NCBI GenBank assembly: GCA_031216445.1 | Contig: CM062199.1 | Span: forward strand, 5,366,501-5,430,500 | Direction of reading: 5' to 3' | Origin: Lateolabrax maculatus | Lineage: Eukaryota > Chordata > Actinopteri > Acropomatiformes > Lateolabracidae | Length of the DNA: 64,000 bases | Shown: piece after piece, positions 13,484-26,983 of the stretch | Position numbering within the stretch: position 1 is the stretch's first letter | Layout of the letters: each line of letters starts with the position of its first letter | Program-made: the position numbers and the translations under genes | Notes under the pieces: generated by a model | Database searches by the model: none | The model's input: only the letters and a program-made list of their open reading frames with translations | Told to the model about the DNA's origin: nothing

Positions 13484-14454
13484 AAAGAGACAGAAAGAGT
13501 AGGGGGTTGGGTTTTAGGAGATATGACTTGGATGGGACTGAGTGCATTCCTATGGCCAAATAATAATGTGATGTATGAAAGTAAAACAGTCATGCATATG
13601 AAACTAGGTATTATCTGAAGCACTTGCATCCAGATTTTGCAAAAAAAGCCTTGCAAATTCATGCATGAAAACGAACTACAAACCAAAGTCACTCAAATAT
13701 ACTCTGTAGTTTTATTTAAAAAAGGCCAAAAGAAATGAAAATTTCCACATGTGAGTAAGTTTTTCAGTTTCAGTTGAGCAATCCAGAGTTTACCCAGCAT
13801 TATATCCCCTAGCACCGCTTGCATGAGTGTCTCCATGTTAATGCTAAATACACACATCAAATATTCAACCAATTACATTGATACCTCTTAGAAAAACGTG
13901 TGCAGCTACAGCGCCTGGGAGGGTAAGCATTGCAGAACAAACATATTCAGAGAGCTAAAGAAAGACGCGATGGGTGTCAAGTCCCTGGGGGCAGAAACAC
14001 CACCACCAGCCGCGTTTTAAGTCAGCTTCGCATTTAGCAACAGCTCTCATTTTCTTCTGAATTCTTTGGACTTGTTAACGTGAAATAGTAATCACGGTGA
14101 AAAGATGGCATTGTAAGAGGACACATATTCAGTTGAAATGCGGACAAAATGGTTGGAAGTGAATTATCTTATTAAGGGCATTCTCAGTGTGCCACATCCC
14201 ACGTTTCCACACAAAACTAGAACTGAATATAGTGACATCTTCCTCAGATGATAAGAACAGTGATTGCATTTTGTCCTATTTTAGATTATATAACTAACAA
14301 CCATGAAGTTCCCTCATAAAGCCTCTTAGTATAGCGGATCAGTGACTAAATTTGCATCAAGGCGATGCAGCATAGGAGTACAGTGATTTGTCTAATCTCT
14401 TGTTGCATATTTCATCATTATAATCACACATTGTGAATTTGTGAAAGAGAGAGC

Positions 14455-14456
<2 letters not shown>

Positions 14457-14499
<43 letters not shown>
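14457..14499. repeat. (GT)n microsatellite
   Basis: About 21 uninterrupted GT units. Confidence 0.97.
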
Positions 14500-14500
<1 letters not shown>

Positions 14501-16183
14501 CTGTGGGGGAGGGTGTTGTCTCTGCACACAGGTGATGCATGTACTGTAGTTTAAAGCCTTCATCAGCAATCGCTTAAGAAATAAATGTATTTGGAAAAAA
14601 GACGGACAATGTTTACACACAGCACTTTGATTGCAATTTAATTTTACATCACTCTGGGCCCAGAACTCACAGAGAGGCTGATGATGGACTTTCATCATCA
14701 GTATCAGCAATCTCAGTGTCATTCATGTTTTGTGAGACTTGTCAGAAGACTTTGACTAAACCCCTGGAGGAGTGAGATAAAACCTTCCTTTTCTGAGAGA
14801 GAATTGCCATGATGCACGTCCAAATTTCTTGATTACAAGACGGGGAAAAAATAAAAAATAAAACCTTGAATGAAAGCCTGCACTGAAAGTTTTCAGTTTG
14901 CTGATATAACAGTCAAGTGTGTCTATAAGTCTACTTAAAACGCTTAGGTATCAGTGGAGACAGCTGCGACACCCTCGTCTTATGATTCTGTCGAGACAGT
15001 ACACTATCAAACCTTTCATACCGTTCCCAAGCTACATTTCTGGTGACAAAAGCTTTGCGAAAGCCTCCTGAAGGATTCATCTATATCCTAATATTTCCAA
15101 TCCAATTTAACTGGAGCAGCTGGAGTGGTCTGAGCACTAGTTTACCAATCTTTGCTTTCCAAGACTCTGTGTGCTGAAGGCTTGAGGGGTTCAATCAATG
15201 GCGCTTTGATCTCGGCTGGAACCATAATTATTTAACATTGTTACAAGGATTTCTCTAATCCATCCTACCATTAAATCCCTTTTACACCCTCATCTTCTGC
15301 AGCCTAATCTGCATCTGGGTGCTCGGTTTGTCTCTCTCCCTCATTTCGGCTCGCCCCTCCTTCCTTGACGACACCCTGACTTTATAATGGACTTGGGTGC
15401 TGAGTTAGAAAATGCCTTGTTTACTGAGAGCAACCTGACTGAACTGTGCTCAAATGAACTGTCGCTGTGCAAGAATTTAAAAGTTTTTCGCTGTATTTGT
15501 CCTGGAGTTTTGGTCAGTTTACTTTCAGTTCAGTTGAAGTCAAAAGTTGAAAAGCTTCTGCAGTTAAAATGCAAACATATGAACATTATGGACTGTTTGA
15601 TTACAATTAAACAGAATTGAGGGTGAATTGAATCTTCTGAGTCTTAATTCATTAAAGACCTCATAACCTTAATTTTAACGTTTTCCTGTTTTACCTCAAG
15701 AACAAGATGTTTCTTTAGATGAACTGAAGGATTTTTTAAAGTTCAGGAGACTGATGCCCAAAAGGTTTCATCCCATCTGTTTATATTGATGATCACTTTG
15801 ACTCCGAACAAAAAGGGCCCACTGTCCTTTTGCAAATATTTGCGTGTCTGTGTTTCACTACGATATAAATAGCAGCACAGGCAACCGCAAACATTTGTTG
15901 AGGCACCTGCCACAGTATCGTGGCCATCTGGTCCCCCAATTCTCCTAGCATGACATATGTGCATTAAACCTGAAATGGCTATTGTTTTTTCTTTCGTTTT
16001 TTTTTTTTTTTTGGGGAGACTGGAAGAAGACGGATCAGCCGCAGACCCTTCTGGGTTGGCTGGAGTAAAAAATGAGACTCGAGACTTTTTACATCTGAGT
16101 GAAGCTGCGTTTTCAGCATGTGCATGTTTGATGTCTTGAAAGGGGAAGGAAGGGGGGTGGATGAAAATGGATATCGTCTTTAA

Positions 16184-16206
16184 GGTGGTGGTGGTGGTGG
16201 TGGTGG
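16184..16206. repeat. (GGT)n trinucleotide repeat
   Basis: Between seven and eight GGT units, followed by a GC-rich stretch to about 16350 with no recognised function. Confidence 0.95.
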
Positions 16207-17089
16207 AGGGGTTCTCTTTGCTCGTGCCCCGTCTGTGTCCGACCGTCAGGTAGATTCTCAGATGGCCACTCCTTCAGCTGACCCCTGCCTCGCCCTGGCC
16301 GGTGCCCAGCTGGCAGCAGGAGCTGAGCAAGCTGGGCCACGCCGGCCGTCAGGGACAGCCAAGAGAAGAGATTTGTGGACAAGGTGATCACATGGCTTAT
16401 GTTACCTCTCTGTCACACTCATCCTCTCTTTCTGAATCCCCTCCTTTGCTGTGTGCCTTATTTTAAGTGTATTTGCTGCAATATCTTCCTGATCCTCATG
16501 TCACAATTGTGTATAATACAAAGGAAGTAATGCACATATACTTGGCATTAGAAGTGAAAGAGTACAGTTTAACCAATGTGGGATTAGTTAAGTTAGTTAG
16601 GTTATTGAACAGTTCAATAATGGCTATGAAGAGTAAACTGAACTTTATCTGTAAACCTGAAAGTGTGTAGTAAAAGACACATTTACACATCGGTGAACAT
16701 GAAGTTGTGTTGAATTGTATTTGGTTCCTATTGTGAGGAAATTTTATGAAGACCTGATTAACCTGAAACCCTGGTTAACACTGCTACTAATAAATACATT
16801 ATCTTCATGTGTGCATACAACCAGTGTAGTGTTCACCTGTTATATATGTAATCAGACAAGCTTCATCATATCAGTATATACAGTATATGCAGATTATATG
16901 CAGTTTCTATTGTTAAAGGCCAGTAGATCTCTACTCCTGCTTCAGATATTAATTAGTTAGGAGTTTATGAAAGTAGATTAAAATCACTGTGACTAAATAC
17001 CACACTGAAACAAATGGCTTAACACTTTTAGAAGAAATGACAGTGATCATAATTGCAGCGCTCTTAACGAACCCTGGATTTTCCTGACT

Positions 17090-17540
17090 TTCATGAGGGG
17101 GTGTAGTTTACACGAGCAAGCGTTTAGATAAGGCTGAGAACAAGTTCATTAGCAGAGTTAGCCAGCTAACGCACGCCATTCCCAATTAGCCCAGAGGAGA
17201 GCGAGCGGGAGAGAACGAGAGAGACGGAGTCAGATTCCTATCGCCGCCAGTCCATGGAAATGAATAGAAGAGCACGACACGCTATCTCCCAAATCAGCGG
17301 CTGATTGCGAAACATCCGTGACGAGAAAATGAACACGAGACGGGAGATCAGTGTGCAGATTTGCTTAAGGACATACTTGTAGAGACGCGGGGAGAGAGAA
17401 AGGGAACTCGCTGGGTGTTCCACATCAGAGACCCGGCACTCTGAACAGCAGAGAAGAGGCAGCTATCAGATTAATAGTGAGTCATTCTGCGCGGTTCTCT
17501 GCTTTTCCAGACAGAAAGACAATCAGAGAACACGAGGCAA
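17090..17540. promoter_or_regulatory. CpG-enriched, non-repetitive block in intron 3
   Basis: About twenty CpGs are packed into 450 bases (for example around 17190-17290 and 17380-17400) between AT-rich, CpG-poor flanks. There is no repeat structure and no convincing ORF. It also has AGATAA (near 17130) and CCAATTAGC (near 17183) words. CpG retention with such words suggests a conserved regulatory element or unannotated promoter; comparison with other fish would decide. Confidence 0.25.
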
Positions 17541-19651
17541 TCGCGGACAGCACTTGACATGAGTTACTAAAGTGGAGATGAAATGTAGGGACAAAAAAAA
17601 GGTTCAATTAAAGGATGTAGATTGTAAAGGCTTTTGTTGTTACTCAGCAAAAGGGAAACGGTATGGAGGTGCTTCAATAGAATCACCAAAGCAGGTGGGC
17701 ATGTTCCGAGTTAGCCCACCTCATTAAAAGGCTTCTCTCTCTTTTTATGTAACGGCCATTACACATCCTATTCAGATGCACACGCGTAGTGATTAAAAAT
17801 TATCTGTTGGTGATCATAATCACACCTGCTTAAACTTAAGCCAAAGAATAACAAAGAACTTTTGTATGCTGAACTATCTGAACATTTACAAAGAGATTAA
17901 AGGGTAGACAGTCTCAAACTAAATAAATTTGCTTTTAATCGCTTTGAACAGGAAGTCATGTCATTTCAAATGTTCCTATCTGATTGTCTGATTCCCCTCT
18001 TTTATTCAAATTATAACATGCCCATCTGACTTTTCCAGCACAATGGGAAAAATTAAAAAGGGAAATGACCTTTCATGGCAGCCATGATGGGAGAGTGAAT
18101 GGCATTATTATGCACCAAGATTAATTTCTGCCCACTCTATGCTGCCCATTGAGAAAACAGAGAGGCACGACTGCCTCTGTGTAAGTCACTTACTAATTGG
18201 TTGGTATATCATAGAGATGTTGAGAAAATTAGATTGGAGCTAACACGTTAATAATTAACAGTTAACAATTGTTTTGTTTTTCTTTGATCCACCTGGCTTG
18301 ATTGTATACAATACATATATAATAGCAAGTTTTCTTTCGGTTGGATGCGGCCAAGTGCCATTTTTCAGTTTATAATACAGCAGAGATTAGGACACAGTGC
18401 TGAAGTCTTCAAACAGGATTTCACTTGATAACTCGGAACCACTCCGGCTGTGGTTTAGTAAAACATGAAATGGGCATCATGTCTCACATCACCTCCTCTG
18501 CAGTTCAGCCATCCTCACTGTATGCAAGAAACACTTTACTCCCATGAAACTCAAGTCTCCCTCCTCTCTCTCCGCTGCCTGTCCAGCAGTGTGTTTCTGA
18601 GCCTCTAATTCTCATTCTGATGGCTAAGTAGAAGGGGGAAGGATAATTACAGTCAGTCATACATCTAGTCATGCTACATCCATCCCTCCTTTTCAAAGCA
18701 GTATTTTTAAGCTCAGCATTTTCTCGCCCAAAAGGGCCTTTTTCCGCATGTGATGCCTTCTTTTTGTCATGGCCCCCATAGTTCTGAGCTGACCCCCTCA
18801 GCCCTGTCTCCTGACTGATCACAGTGATGGTTTATTACTGTCGTCCCAGCGTTCTTATCTTTAGCCAGCAATGCTCATTTCCTTCCCCAGATTTAAATGC
18901 AAATGTGAAATTTAATGATAAATGCATTATCTGATAGGTGCGATAACACTGATTCACTGTCAGTATAAAATACACACCCCGGGGGGCTTCGAGCTAGCAA
19001 GCACAACTTGCCCAAATCCACTTTTTTTCTCCCTCTCTCTTTCGTCTTTTTTCTGTCTTTTTTTTTCCACAAACGCATGTACCTGCAATAAATTCTTGAG
19101 GTCATTTTATGCATTAAAAGGAATCATATTTTGTGTGTTCAGCAGTGTGAGTGCGGGCTTTTGCTGAGCAGTAATTGCTGTGCAACTATCTTGTTCAATG
19201 TATTATCCATCACTTTGATGAAGTTACTTTTAGTAAAAGGGCAAAACAAGATAAAGAAATGTGTTGTAAACTCTTCACAAAAGCTACATCTGCATTGTAT
19301 TATAAGTTGCTTTAAAAAATACATTTTAAAGCCGCTCTTTTGAGCATGTAATTGTTGGTAATTTACTGAACTGTTAACTGAATGGTGGGTGTACATTCAG
19401 TTAAAGACGCTTGTTATATAGCATGCAGACTTCTGAGTCATTTGTCCATCTGTAGTTGCTATACAAGACATACTGCTTTCCTGTTTTTGATCCAGAAGTT
19501 CCTACAAATACCCTGTTGCTCCTTTTCTATTCAATGCCAAAATCAATACCATGTGTCAAAGTATGCAACATGCATTGTCATTTAGTTACAATCACTTTGT
19601 CAGATGGCACTAAGAGGCTGTCTAGGAAAATGAAATGAAGACTTTTCTTAC

Positions 19652-19753
19652 TTGGACCATCCCATTCGTCTGGCCCCACGGCAGTATGCCTGGTCTTCTC
19701 GCCCTGCACGTCCATCTCCGACTCTCCTGCTTCTCGGTTGCCATCTTCCTCTC
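19652..19753 (-). CDS. zfpm2: zfpm2 coding exon 3: acidic linker ending WDGP
   Basis: This 102-base exon encodes the end of Gly61, residues 62-94, and the first base of residue 95. The peptide runs EEDGNREAGESEMDVQGEK and ends DEWDGP, aligning with the FOG2 linker that ends DDWDGP. The acceptor is good (TTTCTTTCTGTCTTGCAG). The donor reads A|GTAAGA, with A instead of the usual G at the last exon base. That same base makes codon 95 AGA (Arg), where the family as I recall it has Gly. The exon is symmetrical (phase 1 on both sides), so skipping it is also frame-neutral. The sequence is hydrophilic and probably disordered. The call rests on its position, phase and the conserved ends rather than on a domain. 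Confidence 0.93.
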
Positions 19754-22700
19754 CTGCAAGACAGAAAGAAATTAAGTCCTATAAAGCGCACAAGACCCAA
19801 AGTGAGCAGCACTCGATCCAAATTTAATGCTAAGACACCTAATTTAATTAATCACTGCATTATGGACTGCTCTGCCCTTCCAGAGGGTAGATTCTTAGGA
19901 CTTTGGATATTATCCCAGAAAAAATCATTTAGTTTTATAACTCTTTCCTGTAATATTTGAGTGTGTCACAATCTGAAGGCATGTGAGCCATTGTCATTGT
20001 GTGAGACTGTGTATATATAGTTCTGTATATGTGCATTTGCTGTGAGCTCACCACGTCCAGCTGCATACTTTTATGTAAAAGGAGTTCCCATGAGTGCTCG
20101 CAGGAACAGGAGGAAGCACCATGGAACAGGAAGGAAAGCAATGTGTGGGAGAGAGGTGGCTATTTATTACTGTTTGATCTATTGTGGAGCGAGCTAGAAT
20201 GTGTGTTATAGGATGTAGGGCTGATTTACAGTCTCGGGGCTCACACAGACCATGCTAAGGGATATTTGGGTATCTCTCTCCAAGGTGTAAGTGCTTAAAG
20301 ACCTTGTTAAACAGACTCCGCCTCTGAGCGCACAACGGTAACACTGACGAGAGCTCTTGTTGAGCGCTCTTATATACACGTACTGTAAAAAAAAATCTAC
20401 TTTTGCACATCTACAGTAAGCACAGTTTGTACTCAAAGTTTATAGGCACATAAATCAGTGCTTAGTAGGTGCCCCTGGTGTGTTGCTCTGAATAAATCCA
20501 ATGTGGCTGACACAGTGGTTGCACAGTGTCTCTCCAAACTCAGGCAAGCAAGAGCAAACCTGCTCGGGGCATATAGTGGAAGTTGATAGTTTGTGGAGGA
20601 ACATTTCTCTCACTTTTGTCACCATATCGTTTTCATCCCTTTGATGTTTTAAACCCAATGGAGATTGGTCAAGGACGGGGCTGGATTACTACAATGGATT
20701 ACTACACTTCATACACTCAACAAGGAAAAAAGGACGGATGTGTAGATTTAAATGTGAATATATTAGGATGACAAAGACAATATATTGTTAAGATGTGGCT
20801 TAAACAGCATGTAATAAAAATAATACCTATCACCAAATATGACAGGATAGACATACAGTACATGTTGTTGTCATACGGTTGTTTACTATATCTGTATCTG
20901 ATTTTTCCCCCACAGCTTCCAAAAAGCATTTCAGAGTGCTAGTTATCATACTTCCAGTGACAACTGCCATGGGACACACACTACTTCACTCAGCGCCGTC
21001 CATCCTCAGTTAGGTTAATCTCCAGATCAAGCACACACACCATGCTTGTTTAGCTTTTTTTTGACATGGCTCACTTCAAAGAAGGTAGCAAACATTGCCA
21101 AAAGGATGTCAGCTTTCTGCCTCGCACTAAAAGAGGAGATGTATACGAAGAAAAAAGTGATACTGAAGGGAAGTCTGCAGAAATGTCCTACTTACAGTAC
21201 ATGAGGTCATTATGACCCAGTTTTGCTTATGCAAGTGTCTGCTTGAGCTGGCGATACCTCCCCCCACTCCTTCCCTCTCCCAGTATATTATCAGGGAGCC
21301 CACTCAACTAAATTCCCCCACTATTTATTGTTGGGCCTGGAAAACCTCTTTAGCATACTAGGCTCGTATTATGATGAGGATAACAAAGGGGTATATCAAC
21401 AGTTCCTTCCAATGGAGCGGAGTTTAAAAAAAGCTGGGGAGATAACATTAAAGGCACTACCTTGATCTCAGGCGAACATGTTAAGCCCTGTAACGAAACG
21501 TATTGGAAGTGTTTAATTACAGCCCGGGAAATGAAGCTACAAGATGATTCCTTAATTAAGCAGTGATTAAGGATTTTCTGCCTTCTATCTAACACAGTTT
21601 GCAATGCATTTTAAACACAATCGCCCAGGCAACCTCACAGGGAACAATGTCACAGGGCTTTGATGAAGTTTCCTGCACAAATGTCACGAGGAAAAAGCAG
21701 AGCAGAGGAAGAAGTGCTGGAGCAGCACTCCTTTGCTTACAGTACGGTTTGATAAAGCGGGGAATACAGACGAATATGAAGACCCAATTTTATAGTTTGA
21801 AACAACGATCGGAATTTTGACCTTTCTGATATAGAAATAGATTGATTGAGGCGCTCCATTTCGTTTACAGAGGTCCACTATAAGTAATGGAGACTCTGCC
21901 TTGTTTCATCATTTGAATTGAAACCCTCTGCTGTCTTATCAAGGGAGACAGATTGTCAATGATCATCCTCTACATTATCGCCTAGATCATAATTTACATC
22001 TGGCTTAGGTTCCTTTCCCTGAGCAATCAAATGGAGATACTTAAGGTTGTGAGAGAAGGCTGAACAGAACAGAAGGGACGGGGAGGGCTGGGGAGGCGAG
22101 GCGGCCTGCTGGGTACAGGGTTGGCGGGCATGCAAGAGGAGCCAGTGAGCTGTTAAAATCAGCCCTATCGCTGCTCTATCAAAGGACAGCTCTCTAGCCA
22201 AATCGCAGTCACATGCAGCGTGCTATGCATTCAGGTCAATAAGCTTATAGGCGATTTACACACACAATTCCTGGAGCAAGGTAGCAACAAAGTCATATTG
22301 GCTTTTTCTCTCCCTTTTAGCATTGTCTCTGCCAAGGAAGCCCTTGAAAATGTCAATCTCTCATGTGCGACTTTAAGGAGCTCAGAGCACTCTAATCCTG
22401 ACCACTGAGTCTAGAGACAGGTCGCAATTTCTGCAAAATGGAGTATAAGTATTTTTAAGTCTTCATATGGGATTGCACAGTTCTGTATGTTACTGAATTC
22501 TAGGCTCAATGACTTTAACCCACTGCCACTTTTCTAAACCCATCACAATCTTGCTGGTATTGGAGCTTGGCAATGAGTTTCAGAATGTAATATTAGGGGG
22601 GCTGCCCGCTATCCCCCAGCAGTGGTAGTGCTAGTCAGTTGATATTGCATATTTGGTTGTTGATGCAGATTATGCTGCAACAGATAAAGTCAATTCCAGG

Positions 22701-24024
22701 AAGCAACCTCTTTCACCAAAGTCAAGCATAGCTGTAAGACTTCTCTGCTATCTGAAAAATAGGTTTGAATTGCATGCAATTTGTGGCAGGCAGAGCACTC
22801 CAATAGAGGGAAGCTATTAGTGAAATGCCTTGCCACTGTCTCTTTAAATGCCAATAAATTCCCATCATTACAGAATCTGGCAGTTTTCCTCCCTGTCTGC
22901 AGCCTGGGTCTTTATCTCGCTCTGCCTCAGTCTCTGAGCATGTAGATCTGGCCCAGTTAGATTGTCATACTTAACAAACATTAATGATTAATTTCCTCCA
23001 CTGAGTCAAATGGGGCTAAAGGGATGACTCGATTCATCTTATCGCACCACAAATTAGCATTTCCCCATATTCTCCAGCATCAACTGTGCATTAAAATTCC
23101 ACATTTACCATTCTGGGCACTGGCAGCTGTGGCGAAAGCGCCGAGGAGATCTTCCTCATGTGTTGCTGGAGATTCTGATTACTTCTGTGTTACACAAAGA
23201 GTGGCATAATTAATTCTGCCACTTTCTGTTTGTTACTGTACATCTCTGAACGCTGCAAGTCAAATTACTCACTGAGAAGTTATTGGAAGGGTCAAGGTGG
23301 GTTTTTTATATGCTATGTAAAGTCCTGTGTATGCAGTCTTGAGCTTTCACTCTTTACTTCCACTATAATAAAATGTTTCTGCCAACATTATAATTTTTGC
23401 AATTTGAGGAGAACGGTGCAGATGAGTGCAAAATGTTCACATTTATTTGTTGCTGATGTATCCTGACACATAAACACTCTCAACAGCATCCGAATCAAGT
23501 AGTTTGAGCAGAAAAAAATCACGTAATATCACTTCACAAAAAGGTGTTTCACACTGAGGAAATGAGACACATGAAATGACATGTAAATTTACTGTCAGAG
23601 CTAACTAAGGAAGTCATTTGTCATCACACAACACTTGGAACGCACAAAGGGAACAGCTTGTGGCAACACCCTGTGCTGAACTTCACAGATAGCCAACAAT
23701 AAAAGAGGGGGTAAAACAGCAAGGTGAAATTTCACAATTTCAGTAAAAAAGACACCACTCAGTGTATATAAAAGAGGTATCTTTCTTACAATTATGGAGC
23801 CAGGTGTGTCAATAGAGAGTAAATCTTTGCTTTGGAGTAAACGTGTTCAACTGTGGGCTCTTCACAAGCAGAGCTCCATAAATGTGAAATTGACCGAGCA
23901 GGAGAAGTTGTTTGAGGTAAGATTCAGTTTTAATCACAGGAAAAGCCAAGGTTATTTCTTTAGATATGGGGCCTTTTTTCCTCAACAAAATGTTTTGTAT
24001 CTAAAATCTGAACCTGCACAGTGT

Positions 24025-24130
24025 CTAGTAACTAAACCTGTCTAATAACTGAACTAAATATAAGTAAGGTGCTGTACAAGTACCTCAAAAATTGTACTTC
24101 AGTACAGTACTTGAGTTACCTTTAACTGCT
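24025..24130 (-). mobile_element. Fragment of the same hAT-type element, reverse orientation
   Basis: The words TACAAGTACCTCAAAAATTGTACTTCAGTACAG and TACTTGAGTTACC are the reverse complement of the left end of the element at 51657. Preceding bases (CTAGTAACTAAACCTGTCTAATAA) match a more internal part, so the copy carries an internal deletion. The terminal repeat is degraded to CTGCTG. Confidence 0.65.
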
Positions 24131-24244
24131 GAAGGGTCACAAGATAATTAACAGAAAGGAAAGCAGTGTTCTGCTACAAAAACATAACTTAATTTAAACA
24201 GATTAATTTAATTGTTTTCTTGGGGATTACTTGAGAATTGTAGC

Positions 24245-24400
24245 TTTTAGGCCTCTGGAATTGAAGAGCAAAAGGAAAAGAATCATCTTATTGTTGATCT
24301 TGTCACCCACAGACAGACAGTATGCAACTAGTGATGAGGGTAACAATCAGATAATAGTGTGTGTTGTGGGTCACAAGCCTAAAAGGTTAGGAACCACTGA
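24245..24400 (+). repeat. Dispersed repeat, copy 1 (ends GTGGGTCACAAGCC...GGAACCACTG)
   Basis: It begins TTTTAGGCCTCTGGAATTG and ends GGGTCACAAGCCTAAAAGGTTAGGAACCACTG, paralleling the copy at 29866-30037. The middle has diverged. It has no coding capacity. Confidence 0.45.
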
Positions 24401-26801
24401 TGTAGATAATACAGCTGGGGCTTTGGAAGACAATGTTGTGGAGATGTGTCACTTCTCATTTTTGTCTGAAAAATGCTTCATACTGACAGTTTTGTTTTAG
24501 TTCTCTGAGATGTTACATGTATGTTGAAAAATCAAGTCAAAAGGGGCCTCTTTATGTGATACCGCCAGCATTTTACGAAACACATCCATGAAAGCACCAA
24601 AAACAATCGAGAGCCACGACACCATTAACTAAACAGGTTACGGAGTCAACCGTCACCCAATTCAGAGGTTCTCAAGCCTCAGACCAAGATGGGACGTCAA
24701 GGTGCTCCAAGCACTTATCTGGGGAGTCCCTTTTCTGCAAGGGTAAGGCAAATGACTGAGTCTTTGGTGGCATTCAACTTCTTGACCTTTGCGCCTTTAA
24801 GCGGCTTTGCTACTTCACCGCACTCTGATCAAAGTTAATAAGTGCTTCATATGTTAATGAAAATTGGTACTCCTCTTTGTGTTCCTACAGCTTTTTAATA
24901 CCTATTATAGACTGAAACTTTTAATGGAGGTTTTAGGTCCCCCTGACAAGCCCATTTCAGAGAGTGACTACACAGATACAAGGCTAAGCTAAGACCAGAG
25001 AGTCACTGCTCAGTGGAGGAACCTTACACGGGAGACCTTATTCTCCGGGAAGCAGCAGAAGATAAAGGCCATGGGATGAGTGGCTGCTTTAAAACCCACG
25101 TTCAAGTCCGCACAGGGCTAATTACAGCACGCCATCACATTTGAGAGGGTTTAGTTAATCAAGGGGGCTCTCTTTTTCCTCCTATAGTCGAGGAATAACA
25201 CACTTAAACCATTTAATGCCGCCAGGATTGCGTCCTGTTTAATTCACGGCAGTTTCACATAAGTGGGGTAAATTTAAGCCACGCCGACATTAGTTTTAAA
25301 TAGATCTAATTGAGGAAGGGATCATGGGGAAAATGGCTACACCTGATGGTTGCGCACAACTTGCCATGAGGAAAAAAGAAATTTGGATAGTACATCATTT
25401 GGGTCTTAGGAGGCAATGGGAGACTTAGCTACTGTAAGCTTAGATAGCAAAGTAATAAAAAAAAATCTGACTAGTAAGTCTTGTGTATGACAAGGAACAG
25501 ATTACCAGCGTCCACAAAAAGTAGTATTTGACATTTGGGATTGCTATTTAGTGTTGACTTTATTCATAAACATGGAGAGGAGATTTGAGGCCCAGTTCCT
25601 CACATGGTTTTATCCAAAACAATGGAAATATCAAACGGCTCTGACAAGGTTCTTTGAAGATTTTCAAAAGTTGTACTTTTTTTCCTAGTTGTAGCCCCCA
25701 ATGTGTACTGCACCATCTATTTCATAGCTACTGGGTTATTACAAGACCATACATTCTACTTTGAAGTTTGTGTAAGGACACATTACGAAGGAGACAAAGG
25801 GTAAAGCAAACGAGGCGTCGCTGGTAATTGCAATTTCCGAACAATTGTACCGTTCAACTTTTCCCGGAGAACAAAAGGAAAGCATTATTGATACGATTAC
25901 TGGGGCATAGCCTACCTGAAACATGAAAGATTTATTTTTCTTCAATAATGTAATCCCACGAGGCACATCAGTTTAGAAGTGTGAAGAAATAATTCTAAAC
26001 AATTTTCCCTTTGAAAGGAGAAGGAAGAGGCACAGATTCAAAGCATTGGTTCTTCATTAAAAAGTCAAATTTATGGCATCCGTGCGCCAGTAAGAGTGGG
26101 GACACCTGGGGTAGTGAAAGCCATGCGACCAGGGGGTAGGAAGAGGTGGGGGTGGGAGAGTTAGGGGGAGGGAGGCGGGACAAGTCTGTCATCTTCACAC
26201 TGTAACCTGGAGCAGACCACAAATTAGCTCCTGTGATGGCAAGGTGTGACCGAAATGAAACAAACATACAAAGAAGCAATCTAATTGAATTGGAGTTCAA
26301 AGAGGACTTGGGCGCATTTGGCGTTGCTAAGGCGCTTTATAGAGCTGGACCTCCGAGCAGTAGCAGGTGCTGCTGAGTGTTCACAGAGCTTTAGCTCCGG
26401 CTCAAAGGGAAGTGCTACGCTCTCCAGTGCATTGGTGTACCATAGCACACCTTCACAGCACTATCACAGAGGGAGAGCCAGTGTTGCCGATGCCATCTCT
26501 CTCTCAGATCAAACCACTGCTCTTGGGTGGAGTGCTGGGATCAAATATCAAAATGGATAGCTTCAACTGTAGGCGGTGATGCGGGAGAAATTCATACGGA
26601 CACAAGTTCTGCCAGGTTTGATTTGAACATGTTGAGGAATTTTATTAGACGGCATTGGCAAGAGTTTAACTTATTTTTGATGCTTGGCACAAGGGTGGCT
26701 TAACATATTGTCTCATATCAGGTATTAAAAAAGAGCACTGTGCACTGTTTGTGGAGAACGGCTTTTAAAGTTTTGTTTTAGAATAAGTAAATATTGCTCA
26801 C

Positions 26802-26942
26802 CTTTGTTGCAGAAGTACTCCATGTCTTCACAGCTCATGTTCTCAGTCTCAAACTCGGCGGAGAAGTTCTCCTCCACCGAGAGCTCGTTCTCCTCGGAGA
26901 TGCACTCCTCTTCCTCTTCCTCCAGGCCATCCTCCAGAGGAC
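26802..26942 (-). CDS. zfpm2: zfpm2 coding exon 2: acidic linker
   Basis: This 141-base exon encodes the end of Arg14, residues 15-60, and the first base of Gly61. It begins PLEDG, has a run of six Glu at residues 21-26, and ends MSCEDMEYFCNK, the segment most like mammalian FOG2 (which as I recall reads LSCEEVEYFCNK). It appears about six residues shorter than the mammalian exon in its middle. The donor is GTGAGC. The acceptor is TTCCCTCAG, but the bases before it are a TG repeat (26951-26983) rather than a normal pyrimidine tract. The exon is phase 1 at both ends, so skipping it would preserve the reading frame and remove 47 residues. No folded domain is recognised here; it is probably a disordered acidic linker. 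Confidence 0.95.
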
Positions 26943-26950
26943 CTGAGGGA

Positions 26951-26983
26951 ACACACACACAGACACACACATACACACACACA
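26951..26983. repeat. (AC)n tract abutting the exon 2 acceptor
   Basis: AC units interrupted by AG and AT; on the zfpm2 sense strand it is a TG repeat ending 9 bases (TTCCCTCAG) before exon 2. Confidence 0.97.

Larger units (their letters stand above)
4263..19651 (-). other. zfpm2: zfpm2 intron 3
   Basis: This 15.4 kb intron starts with GTAAGA at its exon 3 side and ends with TTTTTAG at exon 4. It contains several GT/CA tracts, a CT tract near 11.8 kb, a GGT repeat near 16.2 kb, and two CpG-rich patches (about 10745-10960 and 17090-17540) that stand out from AT-rich surroundings. Between 5000 and 9500 it is mostly AT-rich sequence with local polypyrimidine or poly-G runs (for example 6760-6850 and 8950-8970). 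I recognise no second gene. Open frames in this stretch are short, overlap on both strands and lack coding character. Confidence 0.85.
19754..26801 (-). other. zfpm2: zfpm2 intron 2
   Basis: This 7.05 kb intron runs from GTGAGC at exon 2 to TTGCAG at exon 3. It is mostly AT-rich single-copy sequence. It contains one reverse-orientation fragment of the TACTTAAGTA-type hAT repeat (about 24025-24130) followed closely by a member of a second dispersed repeat (about 24245-24400). The interval around 25740-25960 has a balanced, non-repetitive composition with ATTA and CAATTA words and could be conserved regulatory DNA, but this is a guess. No other gene is seen. Confidence 0.85.
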
